A DNA stretch of 64,000 nucleotides from Cyprinodon diabolis (lineage: Eukaryota > Chordata > Actinopteri > Cyprinodontiformes > Cyprinodontidae): positions 30,304,510-30,368,509 of the forward strand of contig CM060068.1 of NCBI GenBank assembly GCA_030533445.1, written 5' to 3'. The position numbers and the translations under genes are program-made. Position 1 is the first letter of the stretch. Every line of letters starts with the position of its first letter. Below the pieces are notes generated by a model. That model was not told where the DNA came from, did not search any database, and worked only from the letters and a program-made list of their open reading frames with translations. Positions 9,740 through 23,550 of this stretch are shown here, in pieces.

Positions 9740-9965
9740 CCCTCACACAGAACAGAAGCAGGTAGTCAGAACACAAGCACGCTGGAGTAATTCTCACTGA
9801 CGGCTCAAATAATCTGGCACTGATGTCTGGTCTGAAGGCTGGTTAAAAAGGACTAATGCAAGTGGATCAGATGAGCGGAAAGAGAACTGGGTGGAGCTAA
9901 GCAGGTGTGTGAAATGAGTAATCAGACCAGGGATCAGTACTGAGATCATGCCAGAAGCAAGAGGC
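9740..9965. repeat. LTR-related fragment
   Basis: Words such as AATCTGGCACTGATGTCTGG, GGTGGAGCTAAGCAGGTG and ATCAG/GATCAG clusters parallel the right half of the solo LTR at 23551-24465 (AATCTGGTGCTGATGACTGG, GGAGGAGCTAGGTAGG). It is a diverged fragment of the same or a related LTR. Ends are not defined. Confidence 0.4.
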
Positions 9966-12765
9966 TGCAAAACAAATCTTTGTTCATTATAAATCAAAGA
10001 GCAAAACGGGAGGGACAGAATTATTAATAGCAAACATTTGCTACTCTGATGGCAAAATTGTCTTTGTTGTGGCCAGTTAAAAATGACAAACATCCTTCAT
10101 CTCATGATACTGATAGATAGGGTTTAATATTTAATTTTTTTTTAGACAAATTAAAGATACATTTATTTGACTAAGCAGTACACTTACTAGTGCATTACAA
10201 TCATCTGTAAACTGGGTTAAAGAGACCTTATAGTTTTCACATTTTAGAGTCCTGCCATTAAATTTCTCTCATTTATATTTGTGGGTATGTTCATAACTGT
10301 AAATGTTTTGTATTATTCTGTATCTTTCTGTGAGAGTGAGGGAATGAAGTGGGGATTTGATGCAAAGCAGAGTGTATTTTATGTAACACTATGAAGTAGA
10401 TCAGAGAGCGGAGCATGACCTATTTTTGGGGCTCCGTGAAGACAATATTTCTGTTCCATGTACTGGAAACTATGATTCCTGCACTTCAAACTCCACTTTA
10501 CAAATCTCGAAATACACTGAATGAGTGAAAAACCGAGAGTTCACACTTTTTCACATTTTTATTCAAGGTTATAAAAAGATGTTGACTTGAAAGCATTTAT
10601 GTTTTATGGGAAACACATTTCATGAATTGTCAAACCAGCAACTACCAAAAAATGTTTGTATACAAGAGATAAAAGGTAAATTCCCTATTTGACAATTGAA
10701 TAAATTCCCAGTAAAACCTGTCTAAAAGTTAAATAGTTTCTTAAAGTTCTTAACATACTTAAGAAGAATCTTCTGCTGAAACAAAGCTAAGGAGCAGACT
10801 GGACCTACACCCCCCCGGCCGGTCCGTGAAAAAAGTTGTCTGACATATAGCGGTCTGTGGTGCAAAAAAGGTTGGGGACCGCTGTTCTATGCGATGTAAA
10901 CACAAGCAAGACTTTAGACTTTTCAGCTCTTGTTTATGTAAGCAAAATTATAATTACCCCTAAAAAATGCCTGTAATTTTAACATTATTTGTGTTTAAGA
11001 AACCAAGTGTTGTGGGGGCTTTTTAGACCTTTCATAAAGGAATTACAAACTTTTATATAGGACACCTCATATCCTCTGTTAAAGCATTACTATTGATCTT
11101 AACTAATTATGACTTAACCAACTCTATTAATATAGCATATGTGCAATATAGCATATGAAATAAATACATTTTTAGATCAAATATTGACATTGTTTTCTTA
11201 GAATATTTCATTGAAATACTTTTGGATATTATTTCTCCATATAGAAAGGATTTAAAAACTTATTTTCCACAATGTTAGGATAACAGAAGAAAGTTTTAGT
11301 TTAGGTCCTCAACAGAGTAAAGAACTGAGCTGTATTGCTCTCCTTTAATAGGCAACATACACCACTGCTGCTCTCGCGCTATCTCACTTCATCCACTGTG
11401 GGATCATTAGGAGGGTTTGAGGAGTAAGTGGAAAGACCATGAGTGGTTATCTTTTCAGGCAGAGATAGGCCTGGCATTTAGCCCATATCCCAACACCCCT
11501 GTCACCACTCAGGCTCTGTAATTTAAAATGGCTTTGTGCAGGAGCACCCCTACTGTTTTCTGACATATAGTTGCCTTAAAGTTTGAAATACTTTGGGTCA
11601 TCTCTTTAGGACAAGGCCCAAACACCCTAACTTTCATTTAAAGACTGTAAAAAAAATTACTTCAGTATAAAACTTTTACATAATTATTTTATGGTTTATT
11701 AATAAAAATGTTTAACATCACAGGTTTTGAATCACATAGAATCTCATACAGATTTCTCTCTTGTGCAGTAGTACATCAGTACTTCAAATCACTTTATTTA
11801 GTTGCCATTTCAGGGATACAGTCAGATTGGTGAAAAGTTTCTCTCTAAGAAAAAACTGATTGCATCAAGTTCTTGACTCGACATTAATTGACTGTTAGGT
11901 ACAGTACCACAGGGTAAAATATGGACTAAAGACAATATATGCTTTATATTACTGTTGTATTTTTTTGTTTTATTTTCTTGAATTGTGTAAAAGAGATATG
12001 CATATGGACACAGTTGAAAATAATCATTTTGAATGTGCTAGTTATTTCTGTTCTGAACCATGTTTGTCGAATACATGGTTGCTTTATGTGCAAATATGAC
12101 ATTTGCTTTATTATATATATATTATAATTTTGTAAAACTGTCAATCTTCTCCTTTCAGTATGACCTTAATTAGCATGTTTTTTAACAATATATGACATGA
12201 TATAATTATAGTCAAAGATTGAGTTTGAATATACTTCTTTATTTCTAGATTGAATATAATATTTTTCTCCTCCTACCACCTCTGTGTTTCTGCCTCTCTC
12301 CCTTTCCTTGTCTGGTTATATAAAATGGTGCAGAGGCCTAGCTGTGTGGGCTGCAGAGTGGAGGTGGGCATCACCATTTTATAAACCTTCATTCAGAAAG
12401 GAGTTTCCAAGGTCAGAGGCCTTACAGGCTTCTCAGCCAGCTAGGTGTATCAGAGCAAAAGGCCTTGTTTTTAATCCACTTCCACTGGTTAGAGGAGGAT
12501 CCTAACAATGCCTATTGTCGCTTTGGGTAATGATCCTTGTGGAACTATATGCTTAAAACTTTAAACTAATGTAGGAGCTCTTGTTTAGATTTCTCTAGTA
12601 TGTTTTGTCCAGCAATAGGCTTGACTGGACTCAGAAAACTTTTAATAAGTGCCACAGCAACAGCATTGAAATAATAGCAATGATTTAAGTGACAATAATT
12701 GATGGCCTGTTTAAAAACATTCTTTTTTCCTGTATTTACGTTTATGATATTTGTTTGTATTAAAA

Positions 12766-12766
<1 letters not shown>
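9966..12766. other. Long AT-rich non-coding stretch
   Basis: Apart from the hAT end at 10815, no family was recognised. 11340-11600 is less AT-rich and more complex than its surroundings and could be a conserved non-coding element. The frame at 12284-12505 lies in similar sequence but shows no domain. Confidence 0.35.
10815..10884. mobile_element. hAT end fragment
   Basis: CCGGCCGGTCCGTG...GTGCAAAAAAGGTTGGGGACCGCTG reads on the other strand as CAGCGGTCCCCAACCTTTTT, a widespread hAT terminus in vertebrates. Only about 70 bp is left and the partner end is not seen. Confidence 0.5.

Positions 12767-12850
<84 letters not shown>
12767..12850. repeat. (TA)n microsatellite
   Basis: An uninterrupted 84-bp TA tract. 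The Tyr-Ile frame over it is an artefact. Confidence 0.97.
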
Positions 12851-13672
<822 letters not shown>

Positions 13673-13702
13673 CCATAGGTGTGTGTAAATATATATATTT
13701 CT

Positions 13703-13870
13703 CCAGCCCTGATATAATACATGCCTACTGGCTTAAGAAACTCATGGCACTCTACAAATGAACCTGCTGCTGATAGATGGGAACCAACATGAATGGCCAA
13801 CTGAAGGGCACAATCCTGATCCTGAAGGACCCCTCAAAGGGTACAGTCATATCCAACAACCGGTGCCCTC
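13703..13870 (+). pseudogene. Non-LTR retrotransposon reverse-transcriptase remnant
   Basis: Starting at 13703, [18 protein letters not shown] is readable. After frame changes, GNQHEWPTEG and then GTILILKDPSKGTVISNNR follow. The series 'PD.IH.YWLKKL...EW.T.GRT.LI.KDP.KGTV.SNYRPI' is the segment just before and into the first reverse-transcriptase motif of a fish non-LTR family related to R2-type elements. The piece is under 60 codons, frameshifted at least twice, and abuts the TA tract. It is dead. The family name is from memory and is the uncertain part. Confidence 0.5.
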
Positions 13871-14664
13871 TCTGTGGGTGAGGAAAAGTTTATATATATA
13901 TAAATTTTGATTTTTCCAACCAAATCAAAATTGATTTTTTTTCCTCCTTAAATTTGACAATAAAAAGATGACAGACATTGCATTCAAAAACTATCTTTTA
14001 TTTCACTGATTTCCTTTTGGGAGGTAACCTTAATTTAAAGAGCAAAACAAAACTGAAGCTGCAGAACATGATTGTTTTGCAAGCATATCTCACAAAATTC
14101 CAGGAAAATCAAACATACTAAATGTTTTCATGTTTATGTTTCCACTCTTCAGTTTTTATCTTTGCTACCAGTGTTTTTTGTTATTGTGTGATATTTTAAT
14201 GTTTCTATTCCCTAGTCCCATGTTTGAGTTGGCAATACTAATTTTTGTATTTCAAGTATTATTTTTTTTGTTTATTTGCATGCATGGTTAACAAATGAAC
14301 AAAAACAAGAACTGGTTTTATGCAGATCTGAGGTATCTCAGCAGTGGGTTTTCCTCTTATTTCTAAGAGTAGCTTAATAACCTGAAAACTGATAGCCTGT
14401 GTAAAATAGCCTGAGGATAGACAAGATGATTTGATGATCTGATGCCATACTGTTATCATATTTTAATGGGGGCCAGGGGAGAATGAAGCCATAAGAATGA
14501 TATATACTGGAAAATTGAATAATATGAGCAAAGAGACAATTTAGAACCTTTGCAAAACATGAAAGCCTTAGACTTTTTTATCTGTATACATTTTGTCAAT
14601 ACTGAATTTACTGAATAAACTATATACATTTAGGCCTGGAAACACATACAATGAGCCTGCCTTT
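13871..14664. other. AT-rich non-coding, nothing recognised
   Basis: No recognisable gene or repeat family. Confidence 0.4.
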
Positions 14665-14740
14665 GATGGATGGATGGATGGATGGATGGATGGATGGATG
14701 GATGGATGGATGGATGGATGGATGGATGGATGGATGGATG
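14665..14740. repeat. (GATG)n microsatellite
   Basis: 19 GATG units, with artefactual Asp-Gly-Trp-Met frames. Confidence 0.97.
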
Positions 14741-16631
14741 CACAAATAAAAAAAATAGACTTTCGTTTAATTCTGAACATTATCGTTTGGAAAAAAATAC
14801 TGAAGCAAAAGGAACGAGGTACCAAATATTTTAGCTGAAACCCCTACATATGATGAAGTTTGTAAGATCTGTCAAATATTAGGTCTGTAAAGAATTGTGG
14901 TTTAACAACACATGAAAAAAACAATACTTCTGAGGCTTCTGGTATTGAAAGAACAGCCCTTATAAAGAGCAAATTATTTAGGGTAATTAGGTTTGTGTAG
15001 ATCTCAAATAGAGTCTATTTTCCTAATTTGTTAGAGCAGTTCCTACTTGAACTGACTGCAATAGTATAGAGTTTTTCCTTTGCTTATTTGCAGGAAATGA
15101 ATCTAAGCAGAATGTTCTACATAAACACCTTTGTCCCAGACGTCAAGTTATTTTGTTTAATTATTCCTAAAAATGAAAATAACGATTGAAATCCCTCTTT
15201 GGCAGTGTATTTTAACAGAGCATCTTCCCAATTCTGACTAGTTTGACAAGTTATTTAAATGAATAATGCAAATATTGCAGTCTTCAAATGTGCAAAGTTT
15301 CCAGTAGCACAACTATGTGGTATTTTTTTTATAAGTAAACCACATACAATCTCAACCAAAGATGTGATAAAAACTATAATCTTTAAAAAATGCAGAGTTG
15401 AGTATCAACACACTGAATAGAAATATTGGTTAGTATTACTAAAATCCTTAGTGCCTATGGTGAAATCTTAAGCTTTCACTGTAGGTAGTGATGTCAACAT
15501 ATATGTGGTGTTTAAACACAAAAACAAAAGCAGGAAATTAGAGGCAGAACTTATATTCTGCCTTTAAATTACTAGAAATATATGGAATAATATACAATTT
15601 GCTCTAATAGACTACCTAAGTTGATTTTCTTTGGTAAAAAAAAAAAATAGTTTTAACCATTTCACCATGTTACAAAATTCACACATTTGTCAAAAATCAA
15701 TAACAAGCTTTTAAATTTTAAAAGCTGAATCTAGATTTTATGTCCATGAGTGTCTGACATCTTTGATGTCTGAGCATATGAAGATTAAGTGTCACTTCAT
15801 AAATAATCTGATTTGATAAGTATTAGTGAAAAATGAGCACCCTTCATATTACACGTCTGGTTGATAAGAGGGAAATCTTAAGTTCAGATCAGTTCACTTC
15901 TGAGAAACCAAATGATCACATCAGCATCAATTTATCAGGCATATTATTATGACTTGGGAAAAGATCACATGAATGACTGATAGTTTTGTTGCTTCTTAAT
16001 GTGTAGAACTTATTAGAGAATGAGTTAATGTGATGTCACAAAAGTTAAATTAATAAAAGCAGCAGATCAAGCAAATGTATGATTTTCAGAGATTTTTAGC
16101 CAAAACTAGATTTTGTTTGTTAGATGACTGGGTTGGATCATCTCCAAATTTGAAGCTCTTTAGAAGTATTGCCAGTTTGTAGCACTCAGTGTCTTTCATC
16201 AGCAAGTCAAGGGTTTTTTATGCACATAGTAAATCTAAATTGTCCCATTTGGTCTTTGTGGTTGACCAATTAGTTCTTTCCTAAATTGCTGAAGCATTTA
16301 ATACTTGTTGTGATGCAACTGTCATCCTAAACAGTGAAGATCATCGTAAGAATCAACTAATGAACCACATTTTATTTAACATTGTATAGATGAATGGATT
16401 GGTATCTGAGTTTTCCTCAATTGCAGTTGAACTTTTAGCATGATAAACCTCCCTGCAACGAAAACGTTCTTCAAATAATTTTGGAAGAGCATAAAAACAA
16501 GGTTCTGTTTTTGACTCTGCCTCCAAATTTTCAGTAAATTATTTGTGAAATTTATCAGACAAACCTGATTGAACCTAGATAAAACATGTATAGGACTAAA
16601 ATTATCTTATACTAAGTTGTCAGTAACAGAC
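14741..16631. other. AT-rich non-coding, nothing recognised
   Basis: Nearly 1.9 kb of AT-rich, unique-looking sequence with no frame above noise and no repeat family identified. Confidence 0.4.
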
Positions 16632-16830
16632 AGGGGTGAAACTAAGCTGGAACGGTCTGGTACTGCATATCAGTAAAAGATTTAGAGGCAGTACGCAGTT
16701 CCAGGAAGAGCTGCTGGCTGCTATTTTGTTTCAGCGCAGTTGGCACACTTGGGCTCCATCCCGAGGCACATAGCATCTCTTTGCACGGCAGACTCTGCTC
16801 TCTACTTAAACTATATGTGGTTGATAAACA
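16632..16830. mobile_element. Single end of a hAT-like element
   Basis: CAGGGGTGAAACTAAGCTGG followed by AACGGTCTGGTACTGCATA resembles a known fish hAT terminus. No matching CACCCCTG end was found downstream, so the element is truncated or rearranged. The right limit is arbitrary. Confidence 0.35.
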
Positions 16831-18246
16831 CTGTCTGCCAAGTGCAAAAAAGTGTTTTTGTCTAGCTTCAGGGAATTTATTACTTCCGGCTCACATGAGG
16901 TGTTGAAAAGCTTTTTCTTTAATTTCTCCAAAGTAATCCCTAAATTACGTATAGAAAAACTATTTTGTCGCTTACTATTTTTTGATAAAGCCCCCGATGA
17001 CAAGGCCCATACATCGTCTTTCACTATTTCTCTGATTGTTCTTGCTTCTATCTAGCCAAAAAAGGTTATTTCCTGTATTGTCATATAAACGTTCATTCTG
17101 TTTCCTTTGAATATTTCAACATTTTAGCTAACATATTTCTTCAATTAAATGAACTGCAGTATTTGCAGGTTCTGTGTATATATATATATATTTTTATATC
17201 AGACGCCTATGTTACCCTGAAGCCTCTTTCCCATTGAAAATAGGGTGTTACAGTGTGTTTTTCAAACATGGTGCTAACAATCAGCATTTGGCTCCCTTCC
17301 CACTGACAAAAAGCTGGGCCTAACCCCTCTCTGAAAAGCTGCGACAAAAATCATGAACGTAAACAATGGACAGCAACATGTAAGGAACACAGGGTGTAGT
17401 AAGAGTGCTTTATTGTTTTACTGATTTATCTGTCCGACTCCCTCTTACCAGAGCTTCTCCATGTTTATTGAATGTAAACAGAGTTGTTACGACTTGTTAG
17501 ATCAAAAGTGAATGGTGCGGTGTGTTGATGTCTCTATGTTGTGGTCAATGATATCACGTAATTTTGCGTGTCAACCTGGGTCTGGTGTTCCCAAAGTATG
17601 CCGATCAAAGCCAAGGTGATTTTAATGCGGATCGCTTGCCAAGTTTTTTGACCCGGGTAGACACGTATCAGAGAGCCATTCTCACTGCCACTAAAGAATT
17701 TAAATCTACTTTGACCGTGGTAACAGATACCACAAAACCCTTTTAGGGGATTACTAAACCTTATACCTTCCCCAGTCAGGGCAGTTTTGGGACAAACCCA
17801 GTATTTGCTCACTTAATAATATTAGATATGATCTGTAGACACAAACACCTTCATCAGCAAGACCCTGTTATACATAAACCATTTATGTCATAAAAATTGT
17901 ATATGAAGACCAACAATCATTTTTGGCTAAAAAATCTAAAAGACCAAAAAACTATTATAACTTTTAAAGAAAGTCATTCACATAATCTGGAAGAACTAAT
18001 TACCACAATTTTGCTGCAGAACAAATCAGCCAGAGTGTATCATTAATCATTATACATATTAATGTAAAGTCATTCATTGCAACAATGATTAACAAACGTC
18101 TAACATTCCTTTTGTAACCCGAGGCCAAAAGTGCTCTCTCTTTGTCCTTCTTTCTGTCTTTTGAAACCTTGGTTATATTTGGTCTTTTTGTATGTGCACA
18201 AACCTGTTTTTATAGAGGACTTAATGGGATTTTTACTTACCACTAC
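16831..18246. other. Unresolved, possibly transposon-derived
   Basis: 17190-17810 has mixed base content and two overlapping opposite-strand frames (17534-17812 minus, 17564-17746 plus) that I cannot match to a family. A short TA run lies at 17177-17191. No boundaries could be defined. Confidence 0.3.
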
Positions 18247-18935
18247 CAGTGGTGTCAAAAGTACACACATTTGTTACTTAAGTAGAAGTATAGATACTGC
18301 AGTTTAAAAACACTCTGGTAAAAGTTGAAGTATCAACTTGACCTCTTTACTAAAGTAAAAGTGAAAGAGTATGTGCTCAAAAAATGACTTCAAGTGTAAA
18401 AGTATAAATTAACCTCCAAAAAAACAGCCAGATGCCACTATATGGCATTCGACTATTTCGAAAAATTCTTAGAGATAGAGCCAAGCATGAGGGAGGTCTT
18501 GTTGTTCTCCGTCTTCCGATACGCTCTCGCCTGTGTCCGACCTTTCAGACATTTCAACATCTTTTTCTAAATCAGACATTGTAGCATGGAATAGACAATT
18601 CACGTTTGCAGTTTGAAGATCACCTGCTTGCTTCTGATGATTTCCTTTAGCTAACCAATGAGTGTTTGTGTTTTATGACTCATCCAATTACACTAATTTT
18701 CACTAGATGTGTATGGCGCCAATGATCTGCATTGGATGGCGCACATGACGTGAAATAAATATTTATAATCATTAAGAATAACGAGTAACGTTTGTTTTAA
18801 AAATGTAAGAAAGTACAGATGCTTGTGTGGAAATGTAATGAGGAAGAAAAATAAGCAGGAGTAAAGTATAGATAACTAAAACGTGTACTTAAGTACAGTA
18901 ACAAAGTATTTGTACTTTGTTACTTGACACCACTG
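18247..18935. mobile_element. Non-autonomous hAT-type element with intact 8-bp target duplication
   Basis: The inverted ends are CAGTGGTGTCAAAAGTAC and GTTACTTGACACCACTG, flanked by the exact octamer ACCACTAC at 18239-18246 and 18936-18943. The subterminal AAGTA/TACTT words resemble the element at 3076-3701, so both belong to the same broad group with different tips. No transposase frame is present. Confidence 0.87.
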
Positions 18936-18943
18936 ACCACTAC

Positions 18944-19692
18944 TCTGACATTCTTCCATTTAGGAACAACCATACTTGAAAGCTTTCATTCACTTTGAAA
19001 TTAGGGATATTTCTGCCTACATTGGATCTGATGCTTAATCAAATGTCCTCTGTTATTTTAAAACAGGATTAAATTGTACACAAGACTTAACTACAAGAAG
19101 GGAACCTGGCAGATGTTCAGGCCAGCTAGAAATACCTTAAGAACCCGAAATGTTCCTGCATTGACCACTGATGATAGCCATATTTGTGGCGCATTTGTAA
19201 GCCTCAGGTGGACCAAAGGATGTCATTGAAACAAGTCTATTATCAAAACTGTAGAGTTTTCCTTGATACTGGGACCAATAAAGTATTTTGCAATTAATTG
19301 AATTGTGGGTGTTTCAGATGATGACACACAGCAGATAAGCACCCACTTTTATACACTGAGCACACTGAGGTAGGATTTTTCTTTGCTAATTATCATTCTT
19401 TTTGACACCAAGGCCAACGTGAGCCAAAGCACTGTAAACTGTATTATTACTCTGCTACTTTTAAATTCAGTCATATTAAAGTTTAAGCCTTTTCTAAGAC
19501 TCATTTACTTTAAGAAATGTTATTCAAACTTTGTTAAAAGTTATCTCTCCAAGAACTGGGAATAGGGCCCTTGGTGTAAGGGCCTTTAGGTGGTACCACC
19601 CTACATTAGTAATTTCTGCCCAACCTGAAGTGAAATCGTAAAAGGATACCTTACTGAAAAAAGGAGTATGCAAACCAATTGCAAAACCAACT
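18944..19692. other. Non-coding, possible LINE tail
   Basis: CCTTGATACTGGGACCAATAA at about 19260 resembles the 3' end of a fish LINE. Nothing else was recognised until the integrase remnant. Confidence 0.3.
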
Positions 19693-20080
19693 CGTATCGA
19701 AATAGACATTGTTGGGCCACTGGAGAGAAGTAGCTTGGGATATAGATACATGATAGTGGTGTGCGACTATGCAACAAGGTACCCCAAATCCTTCCCATTG
19801 TTAAGAATTAAAGCCCGCCAAATAGCTAATTGTCTGATACAGATGTTTTCAAGGGTGATGATCAAACATCTCTTCTAAGCTATTGAAGGAAGTTTATAAA
19901 CTTTTGGGAAATAGTTGAATCAAAACAAGACCTAGCATCCTCAAACCGATGGACTTGTTGAAAGATTTAAGAACACTCTGAAGTCCATTTTGAAGAAGTT
20001 TGTAAAAGACTCAGGGAAAGACTGGGATCAGTGGTTTCTGTTTCTACTTTCTTCCTTTTCCACTCTTGTATGGTCATTGT
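19693..20080 (+). pseudogene. Ty3/gypsy-type integrase remnant
   Basis: The frame from 19693 reads RIEIDIVGPLERSSLG and then VVCDYATRYPKSFPL, the start of a gypsy integrase core including the first catalytic Asp (IDIVGPL) and the DYATRYP motif. It stops at TAA near 19877. After about 60 bp, the same frame resumes at 19936 with HPQTDGLVERFKNTLKS, the conserved block carrying the catalytic Glu, running to TGA near 20079. The middle of the core, where the second catalytic Asp should be, is missing, and a TAG precedes the second block. It is an internally deleted, dead fragment. No LTRs or protease/RT parts were identified nearby. Confidence 0.7.
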
Positions 20081-23000
20081 AACAATGAGCCATGGTTACC
20101 TGTATACTGGCTAAAGTAGCAGTTCAACACAGCATCTGGTTTTCTACATTGGTTTATTTTTGCTGTTTTGAGTGAAGTGGATTTGTTTGGGGTTTGGTTC
20201 TTTGGTTGGCCACATGTTTTCATTTTTGTAAAAAGGTAAATTGATTTCACTTTACAATATTTTGTTTTTGTTTAACTCTTCCTAAAAGGGAAATGCATGG
20301 ATTAAAGAGTTAAAATATCAAAACTCATTTTGAAATACTCACCTCTGCTCTTTCACTCTCCAAGCAGGTGTGTACAGGACTGCACATTTGGAGAATTGAA
20401 GGGGGGAGGGTGATCTCATGTATGATTTTTTCAATCTAGAGTTTGAGTATTTGTTTGGGTTGAATAAAACTATTTGTTTTCTGTGTTTACTGGTAAAAGT
20501 ATTTGTTAATTAGCTGTTTATTTAAAACAAATGTTCTTTTTCCTTTTTGTTATTGTGCAGCTGAATATCCTACAGATTTAGTTCTACCTCTATATAAGAA
20601 ACATGTCTGCCTTTATTCATGTGGTTGGTGTAGTTTGGTTGATGTCCTGCACCAGAAAAAAAACTCTTTGGAGCATGTATTTCTTTCAACCGGTTTGGGT
20701 CCCATCTCCAAGACTTCTTGGCCTCCTGACAAGCATGTGATAGTCATACTGTCAGGGGTCCACTATATGTCCTCAAAGAGGCTTGGGAAGGGGCCAGACC
20801 TAAAAAAAACTGTGTACATCACTCTCATATGTGTTGAAAATGAGGGACAAGCTTAAACTGTTTCATTTTGTCTTACCATGAGAACCTCTCTCCCTCAAAA
20901 GTATTGATGTTTGCCCAAAAGTGGGATGTACAATAACTAATTGTAAAATGAGCATTTCATTCTTAGGCATTTCCCCACCTCAAATAAAAAACAACAACAT
21001 AGATATGTTGCCCGGAAACTAGAAAGGAATCAAAATAAATACAAAATAAAATCCTACTACAACTCTGCCTTTATACAACTGGAGCTTTTCTGAGTAACTC
21101 CCCTTAAATTACATATAAACTTGATGAATCGGAAACAAAATATTAAACAAAAATTATAATCAGACTGACTTAATTAGTTTTACTTTGTTTTCATGAAGAC
21201 ACCTGAGCTGCTTTGATGAGCTCTAATAGCTCGGTGCGGAAAAACAGCTGATCCCAGGCTGTTCTCTACTTCCAGTCTGTTCCTCTGCTTGGTTTTGATG
21301 TGTGTCAAAGCTTAAGGTGAACTCAAAGAAAAACTTAGTTTTTGGTTGAAAAAAAAAATCTTACTTTTTAGTTGGGTCCTCACAAAGCAAAACGAATCCA
21401 AGCCCTATTTTATTTTACTACCTAAGAAATAAAATATTTTCATGTAACCCTTGCAATGCACCCCTGGACCACCAGGGGAATTACAGTACCAAAATCTACA
21501 GTACCAGTTTAGTGAAATATTGAGTTTCGATTGCTCATAGAGGGATTTTTAAGAATGTCAAAAGCCAAAAATCTCCTATATAAAAAAAAACATTAAAAAG
21601 AGTGGTGAAACTAGACAAGATGTTCAAGTGTATTTATGTCTAGAAAAGATATGAATAGAAGGGACAGTGGGAATGATGTGTTAAGAGAACCCCTTCTGGA
21701 GACGGAACATCCAGGACCAGCTGGGGACCGCTTTGTGACGATTTACTGTAAAAATTAAATAATAATAGGTTTAAATTGATGACATTGTGAGCTCTGAAGT
21801 CTGGTAGGTGATTGATGAGCTTCATTGAACTAGGTTGGTTAAAGCATGTTTGGATCTCAAAAGTTGAGGAGCTTCCTATAGATAAGTGCTAACCGCAACA
21901 AGTGACTTTATCAATTATATGCCTATATCTAATCTTCCTTTCATATCTAAATTTCTTGTGAAAATTTGTTGTAAATATTAAGTGTTCCAGTCAGTTAAAA
22001 GGTAAATAATTGTGCTTAGTTGACATTTTTTGAAGGTATAGAATTTTTAAATAAATACATTGATTTTGTATCATATCTATTTTTTTAGCAGCAGCATTAC
22101 TTACAAATAAGTTGAATTTCATATTACCAAAGCCCTTCTTATTCTCTCTGCATGATTCCTAGATCTCAGCAACATAATTCAGTCTTTATGTTCCTCTGCA
22201 TATATGCAGACGAGGTCAGAGTGGATTAAATTGGTCCATGCAGCAGTCTATTTCAGCAGGAGAGCTGGGAAAGTGAGACTCCCTGGGATTAAAACCTAAT
22301 TTAATGAAGACATATAGTGTGAAAATCTCCAGCTATGTGCCTGTGTCAATAGCATTGTGGGTGGCCGCTGTGACAGACGCATAAAAAGAAAAGGAAGAGA
22401 GCAAAGGCTAAGGTTATACAATCCTAAGGGGGCTAAAGATTGGGTTTAAATGTATTGAATCTATCTGTAACCATTATAGTCCTTCAAATGTCTCAAACAT
22501 TATTTGCCATTGTTATTGAAAAAAGGTACCATGAAAGTTGGAAAAGTTTAACTGAAAGTACACCTTGGTTATTTCAAAAGCCTCGGCATACTGTAGCAAT
22601 TTACAGCTGAGTTTGTAAATATGCAAGTAGAGTATTTTTGTTCTTGTTACCTTCACCTTGTTGTCTCCTTGGGACAACTGTGCAAAAATAAATGCAACTT
22701 ATGTTTCTTGTTTTGTCCTAGGAGGATGTAAACAGTTTAAGGCAAGGAGACTTAGTCTATGTTCATGCCTTTGCACCCGTTTTTGCCTGTGATCGTTTTA
22801 CAGTACATACTTCAATCCTCCAGGCATTCCCACGAACAAGTTAGATTTTATTTACATTTTCAGTTCTGAATGGATGAATACCTGCCTGCAAAACTGACAA
22901 ACTTTAGGAACCTTCCTAATTACTCACTCTTGAGTGACTTTGCTACATAAACTTAGCTTCAGAGCATAAATTGTGGCTCATCAATTTCTATGTTAATTAA

Positions 23001-23550
23001 CACTATAGGCGTTGGGAGGGGAAAATAGTTTTTTTTAAGATGTTATAAAGATCACTTTGGAGTTGTGGGTAAAGTAGGCAACCTTGGGTATAAAGAGAAA
23101 TTACCGAAGATTTCACAGAACCAAAGAGAAAGCATAAAAAAGAAAACAAAGGGCATATCACTTTTCCAAACTACGACGTCATGACTTTCATTTGCTTTCA
23201 TTCCTAATGATTAACCATTCTTCCAAACATTGGCAGTTGAGGTTTGATGATGATAAATAAATATGAAGTTAATATTTTCTTTATAGCTTATGGTCAACCC
23301 TCAACTGTTTTATTCCCCGTGTAAATAAATAAATAAGATATTTTCATTATGACATAGTTTCTTTATACACTTCTTTTTTCAAAACTTCTTGACTAATGCT
23401 TCTCTAATAATATTGTACATTGTAAAGCTCTGTTGACAATGCATATTACTGAAATAGTTTTGAGCTAAAAAAACAAATATTCAAACATAATGTTAAAAAT
23501 TTTAAATATTGTGTTTAATAATTATTCCCTAGTATTCAAACTTAGTTATG
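20081..23550. other. Long non-coding stretch with one complex segment
   Basis: No gene supported. The 117-codon frame at 20503-20856 has no recognisable domain. 22130-22400 is balanced in composition and rich in ATTA-type words (GGATTAAATTGG, GGGATTAAAACCTAATTTAA), so it may be a conserved regulatory element. The remainder is AT-rich. Confidence 0.35.

Noticed and set aside
20392..20420. Purine run GAAGGGGGGAGGG followed by TG, possible polypurine tract for the gypsy remnant
   Set aside because: No LTR could be defined after it: no matching CA end, inverted tips or second copy.
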